The position numbers and the translations under genes were made by a program. Positions 1-5,708 of a stretch of 64,000 nucleotides of DNA are shown here, in pieces. Every line of letters starts with the position of its first letter. Position 1 is the stretch's first letter. The notes beneath the pieces were generated by a model, which did no database searches, was not told where the DNA came from, and saw only the letters and a program-made list of their open reading frames with translations. This DNA comes from a virus: IMG/VR virus record IMGVR_UViG_3300027763_000040, positions 1 to 64,000 of that record; one strand, written 5' to 3'.

Positions 1-127
1 CCAACATAATTGCTAATGCTCTTGCTTCTGATGAAGATGAATGTGCTACGATTTTTGTAATACAATCAAAGAGTTCTTCACGAGTGTATGAGAATGCTTT
101 TGCTTCTTGGTTGAGTTTGTAAGTCAT
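1..127 (-). CDS. Hypothetical small protein, C-terminus cut by window edge
   Basis: The frame opens with ATG at 127 and runs off the left end of the window, so only the first 42 residues are visible. They begin MTYKLNQEAKAF and include a helical stretch (REELFDCITKIV) that resembles DELFEIVTKVI in the gene at 339-557, which suggests the two are distant paralogs. The start overlaps the stop of the gene at 124-342 by 4 nt (ATGA), so translation is probably coupled. No function is recognised. Confidence 0.6.
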   Translation of the reverse strand, partial: MTYKLNQEAKAFSYTREELFDCITKIVAHSSSSEARALAIML

Positions 128-342
128 TTTTTTGTCATTACATAAGAATAATAAGTATCTCTACCCCTCAAATTCCAAGGGTCAAAGTTTGGTTGAGACA
201 TACGATACTCACTTTCCATTTTATACCACCCATAGTTGAGTTCTTCCCAAAATGCTGCGACATCAATTATATCATTATAATCAAATCTGGAATGAATACA
301 GCATTTCCAAGACCACCAAGCATCTTCAAACCATTCTTTCAT
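124..342 (-). CDS. Hypothetical 72-aa protein, Trp/Tyr-rich
   Basis: This is an unrecognised protein unusually rich in aromatic residues (EWFEDAWWSWKCC near the N-terminus, FWEELNYGWY in the middle, DTYYSYV near the end). Both ends overlap neighbouring genes by 4 nt (ATGA), which supports the reading frame and the ATG start. It belongs to the minus-strand run of small, probably early, genes. No signal peptide or membrane helix is evident. Confidence 0.6.
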   Translation of the reverse strand: MKEWFEDAWWSWKCCIHSRFDYNDIIDVAAFWEELNYGWYKMESEYRMSQPNFDPWNLRGRDTYYSYVMTKK

Positions 343-557
343 TTTCCCTCCAGTTCATCAAGAATACCCGCAGCATAACCACCAAAGTCAATCTCACAAC
401 CTTCCTCACAATAACCAGGCAGAGCATCAATCAGGTAATCATCAAATCCAACAAATACCTGAATAGCACGGCGTTTGTCGTGTTCTGTGATGGCAGTATG
501 AGGAGAAGCAATAACCTTGGTTACAATCTCAAAGAGTTCATCGATAGAAAGTGTCAT
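339..557 (-). CDS. Hypothetical 72-aa acidic protein
   Basis: This small acidic protein starts MTLSIDELFEIVTKVIAS. Its C-terminal half (CEEGCEIDFGGYAAGILDE) has two cysteines four residues apart. The N-terminal helix resembles that of the truncated gene at 1-127. It follows promoter signals at 586-591 and the upstream element at 621-640, so it is probably the first gene of a short early transcript. It ends in an ATGA overlap with the next gene. Function unknown. Confidence 0.6.
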   Translation of the reverse strand: MTLSIDELFEIVTKVIASPHTAITEHDKRRAIQVFVGFDDYLIDALPGYCEEGCEIDFGGYAAGILDELEGK

Positions 558-585
558 TTGCTGTTTGCGAATTGCGTATAGGAGT

Positions 586-640
586 ATTATAGGGCATTCT
601 GTGGGACTTTGGAGTGTCCTTGTGCCAGTTCTTCAAGTGT
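586..640 (-). promoter_or_regulatory. Probable early promoter with conserved upstream element
   Basis: A perfect TATAAT lies at 586-591 on the minus strand and overlaps the stop of the gene at 587-787. No good -35 box is visible. Instead a 20-nt element at 621-640 (ACACTTGAAGAACTGGCACA, minus strand) starts exactly 49 nt before the TATAAT. The same element at the same spacing precedes four other promoters in this window. It would drive the gene at 339-557. Confidence 0.5.
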
Positions 641-787
641 CCTCCTTCCAATTACAGCAAGGACTTTACGATTTGGATACTTCTCGGCAATCACATCACG
701 GGCATCCTCATAATCAATCGCATCTTCTACAGTCTCATAATACACAGTTTTATCTGCGGCATCATATGTTTGGACTTCATAGTTCAT
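587..787 (-). CDS. Hypothetical 66-aa protein (DYEDA small-protein family)
   Basis: The chosen start is the ATG at 787, because it forms an ATGA overlap with the gene upstream; the open frame extends further but has no supporting signal. The protein contains a YETVEDAIDYEDARDVIA segment. It resembles the protein at 2849-2989 (YEEVQARDYEDAKRTALA), so both may belong to one small cyanophage protein family with an N-terminal beta-hairpin and a following helix. Function unknown. Confidence 0.55.
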   Translation of the reverse strand: MNYEVQTYDAADKTVYYETVEDAIDYEDARDVIAEKYPNRKVLAVIGRRTLEELAQGHSKVPQNAL

Positions 788-987
788 TTCTTCTGCTCCA
801 TTTGTAAGTAAGTACAATCCTTGAATCGTTCCCATTCTTGTGGTGAGAAGTTGTCAGAGGCATAAGGAATACCCACAGCACTCGCACAATATCGTGCCAC
901 ACTTTCAGGCACATGAACCGTATTATGCTTCATATTATACTGATACGAAGGAAGTTGAAGAAAGGTGAAAGCAAGAAGTGAAATCAT
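784..987 (-). CDS. Hypothetical 67-aa protein with hydrophobic N-terminus
   Basis: The N-terminus (MISLLAFTFLQLPSY) is hydrophobic and could be a short signal or anchor. The rest is soluble and ends in a lysine-rich tail. A segment NFSPQEWERFKDC looks helical. Both ends have 4-nt ATGA overlaps with neighbours, placing it firmly in the operon driven from 2018-2046. No family is recognised. Confidence 0.5.
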   Translation of the reverse strand: MISLLAFTFLQLPSYQYNMKHNTVHVPESVARYCASAVGIPYASDNFSPQEWERFKDCTYLQMEQKK

Positions 988-1241
988 TGTTGGGTAGGAA
1001 GTTCGGGGGCAGGAGGAACCACAGGAGGTGGGGGAGTTACAGGTTGTTGAACCACTTGAACAGGGGGAGTAATAGGTTGTACTTTTTTTGCTTCCAGTTG
1101 TTGCTTTAGGTCTTGAATAATCACCTGTTGCTTTTGTGTATTCTCTTGTTGATTGTCAAACACTTTGTATGCAGTTACGGAAGTCACTGCGATTGTGCTC
1201 AGTGCTGCGATTGTGGATACTATTGTGCTGAACCGACTCAT
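984..1241 (-). CDS. Membrane-anchored coiled-coil, proline-rich small protein
   Basis: Residues about 8-26 form a hydrophobic helix (STIAALSTIAVTSVTAYKV) near the N-terminus. A Gln/Lys-rich coiled coil follows (about 28-52), then a proline-rich tail with VTPPPPVVPPAPELP. The architecture is membrane anchor, spacer, extended tail, similar in layout to small phage spanin or envelope proteins, but no homology is claimed. It overlaps both neighbours by 4 nt. Function unknown. Confidence 0.6.
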   Translation of the reverse strand: MSRFSTIVSTIAALSTIAVTSVTAYKVFDNQQENTQKQQVIIQDLKQQLEAKKVQPITPPVQVVQQPVTPPPPVVPPAPELPTQQ

Positions 1242-1429
1242 TGATAACTATCTCCAGATTGGTGGGAAAAATCAAATACTTCACTTACAGTCAACATTAC
1301 TGCATCTGTAATGGCATCTACAATTTGTTCTTCTGTTGGATTTTCAACTCGTTTGAATGCCCTTCGGTATCCAAGAAGTGCTCCTTCTTCTACTGCTCGT
1401 TGAAGAATCACATATGTGTTTGGTTTCAT
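1238..1429 (-). CDS. Hypothetical 63-aa protein
   Basis: The ATG at 1429 is preferred over an in-frame ATG 24 nt upstream because it makes the same 4-nt ATGA overlap seen throughout this operon. The protein starts MKPNTYVILQRAVEEGA and is largely helical (EEQIVDAITDAVMLTVSEVFDF). Conserved-looking hydrophobic spacing suggests a folded helical bundle. No family recognised. Confidence 0.55.
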   Translation of the reverse strand: MKPNTYVILQRAVEEGALLGYRRAFKRVENPTEEQIVDAITDAVMLTVSEVFDFSHQSGDSYQ

Positions 1430-1995
1430 TTTCCAGTACCATGAAGAGGACAATCACCATTCACCCACTTTTTATGATCGGGCATTTCTTGATTATCAAG
1501 AATAGGACACTTACATCCTTGCTCGTATGCTTTGTCTGAACCAGGAACTAAATCACCCCAAGACTTATAAGGTGAAGGTGCATTCCAATCACTCCCATCA
1601 TCTCTGGGATAATCACCCTTCTCACACTGCTCTGGAAGAACACTTGCAAGTTTTTCTTTCAGTTGACGGATTTCTTCCTTCAGAACAATGATGTCCTCAT
1701 AAGTGAATGGTTGTTTATCTTGCAGTTCATACTCATCCATCAACTTCTTCATATCATCTTGCCTGTTGCAATCATTAAATGCAACACGACAAGCAGCATC
1801 CATAATGCCATACTCATCAAATCCAACAGCACGAAGAAAACTCTTGAAGAGTTCAAAATACTGATGAGTAGTCAAGTCTTGTGCAGGTGCTTCAATAGTA
1901 ATCGTCTGCTTATCTACGGTTTCAGGAAAATACCTGTTGTGAGATGCTTCTGTGTCGTTGATGTAAGAAAACTTGATGGTTGCGTTGTAAGACAT
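1426..1995 (-). CDS. Hypothetical 189-aa protein, first gene of small-gene operon
   Basis: The N-terminal part (about 1-55) resembles a beta-rich domain followed by helices (TTHQYFELFKSFLRAVGF), a coiled-coil stretch (KEEIRQLKEKLASV, about 106-119), and a C-terminal region with four Cys/His residues in CKCP and CPLH contexts that could bind metal. It lies directly downstream of a well-formed promoter at 2018-2046 and leads a chain of genes linked by 4-nt overlaps. Function unknown. Confidence 0.6.
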   Translation of the reverse strand: MSYNATIKFSYINDTEASHNRYFPETVDKQTITIEAPAQDLTTHQYFELFKSFLRAVGFDEYGIMDAACRVAFNDCNRQDDMKKLMDEYELQDKQPFTYEDIIVLKEEIRQLKEKLASVLPEQCEKGDYPRDDGSDWNAPSPYKSWGDLVPGSDKAYEQGCKCPILDNQEMPDHKKWVNGDCPLHGTGK

Positions 1996-2017
1996 GGTTT
2001 TATTCGATTACCCCCAT

Positions 2018-2072
2018 ACTATAAGACCCCTGACTGCGAAAGTCAAGGGTCAGTGGACGGTTTTTCAGGTGT
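2018..2072 (-). promoter_or_regulatory. Sigma70-type promoter with conserved upstream element
   Basis: On the minus strand TTGACT (2041-2046) is followed after 17 nt by TATAGT (2018-2023). The 20-nt element ACACCTGAAAAACCGTCCAC lies at 2053-2072, starting 49 nt before the -10 box, as in four other promoters here. It drives the 1995-to-787 operon. The spacer also forms an inverted repeat (GACCCTTGACT / AGTCAGGGGTC). Confidence 0.75.
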
Positions 2073-2076
2073 CTGC

Positions 2077-2289
2077 TTAGACTTCGTAATAAGCACTAAT
2101 CACTTTATCATCCCATGCACTCGGTAGTTCGTGCTCTCGGGATTTCATATGATTTAAACCTGAAATTGGAAGTTCAAGTAACTCTGGGTCGTGCAGCACT
2201 CCATCTAACTGCTTTCTTTCGTTTTCTGTATGCGGATATCTAAATGCTCCGCTATGCCAACCTTCTGTATTCCTATAAGTTCTAGACAT
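2077..2289 (-). CDS. Hypothetical 70-aa protein
   Basis: The ATG at 2289 (MSRTYRNTEGWHSG) is preferred, because the upstream in-frame extension runs into the promoter at 2316-2344. The protein is hydrophilic and rich in His, Glu and Arg, with no membrane segment. No family recognised. Confidence 0.55.
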   Translation of the reverse strand: MSRTYRNTEGWHSGAFRYPHTENERKQLDGVLHDPELLELPISGLNHMKSREHELPSAWDDKVISAYYEV

Positions 2290-2315
2290 AATGTTTGTGA
2301 ATAAACACAATACTA

Positions 2316-2344
2316 ATTATATCACTTATTGAATTCTTTTTCAA
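2316..2344 (-). promoter_or_regulatory. Sigma70-type promoter
   Basis: TTGAAA (2339-2344) and TATAAT (2316-2321) on the minus strand are separated by 17 nt. It lies just upstream of the gene at 2077-2289 and overlaps the 3' end of the gene at 2322-2552. Confidence 0.65.
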
Positions 2345-2552
2345 GTTCCTTTGCAATTCTTAAGGAACGACGCCACATAAGATGTTTTACAATTGGATTT
2401 GCAGGATTGTGAAGCAACCACCACTTTTGTTTTTCGTATTGGAATCTTAAGATCTTAGAGACTAAGGTGACAGCATATGCTACACTATCATCCGTTGCTA
2501 CAAGGTAGAAGACGAAGATAAAGATTCCAAACCAAAAGTAGTAGGCGGTCAT
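2322..2552 (-). CDS. Small membrane protein, 76 aa
   Basis: The N-terminus has a strongly hydrophobic helix (YYFWFGIFIFVFYLVAT, about residues 4-20), and a second moderately hydrophobic stretch (YAVTLVSKILRF) precedes a basic C-terminal half (WRRSLRIAKELEKEF). This fits a single-pass inner-membrane protein with a cytoplasmic basic tail. No family recognised. Confidence 0.6.
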   Translation of the reverse strand: MTAYYFWFGIFIFVFYLVATDDSVAYAVTLVSKILRFQYEKQKWWLLHNPANPIVKHLMWRRSLRIAKELEKEFNK

Positions 2553-2585
2553 ATAGCAAATTTTTATTTTACTATTTAATCAAGT

Positions 2586-2849
2586 TTACAGAAATGTTTC
2601 TAATGATGATGTACTTGATTTTACTTTTTTTGGTTTGGATGCCTTAATCTGTTTTTGAATGTAAGATTTAGCAGTCGCAAGAGTTCCAACAACATGAACC
2701 TGCTCCCCATTGTGAAGGATCATAAACTTTTTTCCAAAAGGAACTGCAGCCCACATGCCATCATTTGACACATAACCCTGAGGATCTCCAGGAGTTGGAC
2801 CAAGAATGCTGGGAAAATCAATAAAAGGTTTTTGAAAACGTTCACTCAT
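2586..2849 (-). CDS. Hypothetical 87-aa protein
   Basis: Begins MSERFQKPFIDFPSILG and has a predicted beta-rich centre (WAAVPFGKKFMILHNGEQVHVV) followed by a helix and a Lys/Ser-rich tail. Its ATG overlaps the TGA of the upstream 46-aa gene by one base (TGATG), so the two are likely translated together. Function unknown. Confidence 0.6.
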   Translation of the reverse strand: MSERFQKPFIDFPSILGPTPGDPQGYVSNDGMWAAVPFGKKFMILHNGEQVHVVGTLATAKSYIQKQIKASKPKKVKSSTSSLETFL

Positions 2850-2989
2850 CAGAATACTGCGGTTACACTCATAAATTTTGCGGTTGGATTACGTGCAAGA
2901 GCAGTGCGCTTTGCATCTTCATAGTCACGCGCCTGAACTTCTTCATAAAAGACTTTACCAGCAACATAAAGTTTAACTTGGCATTTCAT
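2849..2989 (-). CDS. Hypothetical 46-aa protein (DYEDA small-protein family)
   Basis: A short ORF starts with MKCQVKLYVAGKVFYEEV and ends SVTAVF. Its pattern (strand, strand, YEDA helix, NP.AK, strand) matches the protein encoded at 587-787. It is the first gene after the promoter at 3019-3072, and its stop overlaps the next start. The reading frame is supported by this overlap and by the paralog-like similarity. Function unknown. Confidence 0.55.
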   Translation of the reverse strand: MKCQVKLYVAGKVFYEEVQARDYEDAKRTALARNPTAKFMSVTAVF

Positions 2990-3018
2990 TGAGAGGAACC
3001 TCTGTTGGTTACATGAAT

Positions 3019-3072
3019 ATTATAACAGAAAGGGGACCCCTAAGGATCCCCATGTGACAGTTATGAAAGTGT
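3019..3072 (-). promoter_or_regulatory. Promoter with conserved upstream element
   Basis: TATAAT lies at 3019-3024 on the minus strand. The 20-nt element ACACTTTCATAACTGTCACA lies at 3053-3072, starting 48 nt before it. A terminator hairpin (3032-3051) sits between the two, where a -35 box would be expected. It should drive the genes at 2989 and below. Confidence 0.5.
3025..3051 (-). terminator. Rho-independent terminator after the 380-aa gene
   Basis: On the minus strand an 8-bp stem GGGGATCC / GGGTCCCC with a TTAG loop is followed by TTTCTGTT. It lies just after the stop of the gene at 3085-4227. The T-run is short, so strength is uncertain. Confidence 0.5.
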
Positions 3073-3084
3073 CATACCCAATTA

Positions 3085-4227
3085 TCAGTTGGGGTTATAT
3101 GCCTGCCAAACGTTGGGAAAGAACGTTTTCAGATCAAGTTTAGCAACACCTCGTTCTGCGGCGAAGCGGTTATATGCGCGAAGAATATAATTGTAAGCCA
3201 CACTTTCTTCCCACAGACCAGAAATTCTGGGTTTGCTAAGATGAGTCATTGTCTCACCATCAATTTGAATCATTTTATCGTGCCTGTTCCAATATGTTTT
3301 GATAGAAAACTCAAGATGTTCCCGATCAAAGATAATGTTGTCAGAAACTGCTAATTGATCTGCACGATAGAAAATATAAGCAACACCTTTTAGATCATAA
3401 GCGTTTACAATTTTGGCACGTTTAAGATCTATAACTGCATATTTGGAGTTGGTATAGCATTCTTGAAGAAGACTGCAAGATTTTTTGAGATATTTTGCCC
3501 AAGGTGCCATTGAAGTGGGTTTTGTACCAAAAATCAAAGAAAAAACTGCAAAACCTTCTATGCTGTAACGATTGGGTTCTGTTGGAAATACTTTGTATGA
3601 ATTTGGCATCAGATCAAGTTTTAGATCATCCAATTCATTGTAAATGCGAATGCAATCACGGTTATTTGCATGATACCCAATAAAGAAGTTTTCTTCTGGA
3701 TTGCTCTTCTTTGATTTGTTATTTACTGCATCATATCCAAAAGCACAAATCTCTTTCGCAGTTTTTGTAGATCCTTTCTTGACAATAGTTTTGGCGAAAG
3801 GAACAGCGAAATCTAGATCATCTGCGTTATCAAGAAGTGCGGCTAAAGAATGTTGCTGATCAAATACAATGTTGCCGTAGTTTTCATCTGAAACAGATTG
3901 AAATACTCCACGAACGGAAAGATCAAACCCACGACGAGAAATTTTCTTACTATGAGTTTTTGTAAATTGGCGTTGTGCTTCAGTCAAAACTCCTGCTTCT
4001 GCAATCTTGCTTTCTGTGAGAACTTGAATTGCGTTATCGCTTTCATACAGTTTGATTTCAGGAACATGATCTGAGTTTTGTTGAATCAGATGATATTGCT
4101 CAATGACCTGTTCACGAAGTGGAAAAACTCGTGAAAGTTCTGCTCCTGCAAGTACAGGTTTTTCTACACCGCCTTTCTTCATAGACATAAGATTGTCCAT
4201 GATTGTGCGGAATTTGTTATTTAACAT
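3085..4227 (-). CDS. Hypothetical 380-aa protein
   Basis: A full-length soluble protein without any motif I recognise. The first 100 residues are helical, followed by mixed alpha/beta segments (NPEENFFIGYHANNRDC; YSIEGFAVFSLIFGTKP) and a C-terminal helix-rich part ending TFFPNVWQAYNPN. It has a promoter of its own (4302-4330) and a terminator (3025-3051), so it is a monocistronic early-type gene next to UvsW. The start ATG at 4227 is preceded by an AAGG-type ribosome binding site. Its size and independent control suggest a meaningful early function, but none can be assigned. Confidence 0.7.
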   Translation of the reverse strand: MLNNKFRTIMDNLMSMKKGGVEKPVLAGAELSRVFPLREQVIEQYHLIQQNSDHVPEIKLYESDNAIQVLTESKIAEAGVLTEAQRQFTKTHSKKISRRGFDLSVRGVFQSVSDENYGNIVFDQQHSLAALLDNADDLDFAVPFAKTIVKKGSTKTAKEICAFGYDAVNNKSKKSNPEENFFIGYHANNRDCIRIYNELDDLKLDLMPNSYKVFPTEPNRYSIEGFAVFSLIFGTKPTSMAPWAKYLKKSCSLLQECYTNSKYAVIDLKRAKIVNAYDLKGVAYIFYRADQLAVSDNIIFDREHLEFSIKTYWNRHDKMIQIDGETMTHLSKPRISGLWEESVAYNYILRAYNRFAAERGVAKLDLKTFFPNVWQAYNPN

Positions 4228-4301
4228 TAAATAATTACCTTTTTGAGATGGCGGTTAATTTTGGATTATTGGAGGAAACCTTTTCCCCAATCCATATTAA
4301 A

Positions 4302-4330
4302 AGAATAACATCTTTGGATAGACATGTCAA
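4302..4330 (-). promoter_or_regulatory. Sigma70-type promoter
   Basis: TTGACA (4325-4330) and TATTCT (4302-4307) on the minus strand are spaced by 17 nt, upstream of the ATG at 4227. The leader is about 70 nt. The conserved upstream element found at other promoters is not evident here. Confidence 0.65.
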
Positions 4331-4346
4331 GCCCCCTGTCGAAAAA

Positions 4347-5582
4347 TCAGCGTTTGATCACACTGACAGCAGGTTCGCCCTGAACAAAGATAGTGTCCAC
4401 GACTGCCTGCAGTTTCTTGGCGGTTGTAATGCCAGTGTTACTGTACACGGGAACATGAACAAATCCATATGCCTTGTGATAGTTCTTCAATTGTCCAGGA
4501 ATCAGAGACCCTTCTGAGAGGCGCCTAGCATCGTCTGTATGGAGGCGAATCACACGACCGATAGTCTGTGCCATGGCAATGTAGTCCATGTTCCTCATGA
4601 GCACACAGGAGGTCAGACCAGGGCAGTTGATACCTTCACTCAGGATCGAATAGTGAAGAAGAATGAATTTCTTCTCAGAATCCTTACCCCATTCAGTCAG
4701 AGTATCAAAGAACACTTCACGACCAACCTTCTGATTGTTGATGAATGCACCATACTTTGCAGTGATCCACATCACATCATAACCATGAGACTGCACTTCA
4801 GTCATGAATTCAGTTTCTGCAAGCATCCGCATGAGAACCTTAGTGTTTGGTGCGGCCACCAACACCTTCTCCATGTTATCCTCATTGAGAATCGTGTCAA
4901 GTAGGGTCATGCAATCACGTTCCGCAGCAAACTCTTGGTCACGGTAAACGTTCATAGAATGCACTTGAATTTGAGGAGGAAGAATGTATCCACCATTAAC
5001 CAATTCAGGTGCAGAAACATTACAGATCACTGGACCATAAATTGCACTATCATTCATTCCAGGTTTGGATGCAACAGCAGAATGCTTTGGAGTTGCAGTA
5101 AAGAAATAGGAACGATTCGCACAATCACTGAAATGTTTGGTAGGTTCAAAGAAGTGTCGTTGAACTGAATTATGTGCTTCATCAAAATAAATGGTATGAA
5201 TAGGAATACCAGATCGTTGAATCTGAATCAGTGAATGATAAGTCGTAAAGATCAGTTTATGACCTTTGACCTGATAATTCCAAGCAAAGATCTTACTTGG
5301 ATTGGTTGTACTAAAGTGATGTGTCTCACCAGAATGCACGTGCATCACAGAAGCATTTGTAATATGCTCCAAGAACTCTGCAGACAACTGCTCTGCCAGC
5401 ATGATTCTTGGAGCCACCACTACAATCTTCTGAGGAACATTACTGGAAAACTCTCTGATAGCATCAGCGATCATGGTCAGAGTCTTACCACCTCCAGTGG
5501 TCATGAGCACTTGACCTTTGCTGTGCTGCTTCATGGCATCGTAAGCACGGTCTTGATGGGGACGAAGAATCATGGGTTTCAT
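4347..5582 (-). CDS. uvsW: UvsW-like RNA-DNA/DNA helicase (T4 family)
   Basis: This is an SF2 helicase. Walker A (GGGKT) is at about residues 30-34, DEAH at about 134, a FFTATP motif III follows, and a QTIGRVIR motif VI lies near residue 350. T4 UvsW unwinds R-loops and branched DNA, resolves recombination forks and switches replication away from origins; the same role is inferred here. At 411 aa it is shorter than T4 UvsW (about 500 aa), mostly at the N-terminus. The ATG at 5582 is chosen because an in-frame ATG 15 nt upstream lies inside the -10 box of the promoter. Confidence 0.9.
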   Translation of the reverse strand: MKPMILRPHQDRAYDAMKQHSKGQVLMTTGGGKTLTMIADAIREFSSNVPQKIVVVAPRIMLAEQLSAEFLEHITNASVMHVHSGETHHFSTTNPSKIFAWNYQVKGHKLIFTTYHSLIQIQRSGIPIHTIYFDEAHNSVQRHFFEPTKHFSDCANRSYFFTATPKHSAVASKPGMNDSAIYGPVICNVSAPELVNGGYILPPQIQVHSMNVYRDQEFAAERDCMTLLDTILNEDNMEKVLVAAPNTKVLMRMLAETEFMTEVQSHGYDVMWITAKYGAFINNQKVGREVFFDTLTEWGKDSEKKFILLHYSILSEGINCPGLTSCVLMRNMDYIAMAQTIGRVIRLHTDDARRLSEGSLIPGQLKNYHKAYGFVHVPVYSNTGITTAKKLQAVVDTIFVQGEPAVSVIKR

Positions 5583-5595
5583 TGTGTATGGGACC

Positions 5596-5652
5596 ATTAT
5601 AACACTAAAAAACCCCCTGTGATGGGGGTTCAGTGGACGGTTTTTAAAGTGT
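5596..5652 (-). promoter_or_regulatory. Promoter of uvsW with conserved upstream element
   Basis: TATAAT lies at 5596-5601 on the minus strand. The element ACACTTTAAAAACCGTCCAC is at 5633-5652, starting 51 nt before it. The intervening space is filled by a terminator hairpin and no -35 box is evident. Transcription would start near 5589, leaving a very short leader before the uvsW ATG at 5582. Confidence 0.5.
5606..5630 (-). terminator. Rho-independent terminator after the 875-aa fibre gene
   Basis: On the minus strand AACCCCC-atcac-AGGGGGTT forms a strong stem followed by a T-run, about 80 nt past the fibre stop codon at 5709. Confidence 0.75.
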
Positions 5653-5708
5653 CCTATAGATCCTTAAAGCTTCATCTTCAAACCCAACAAAGGTACTCTA
5701 GCAGTATT

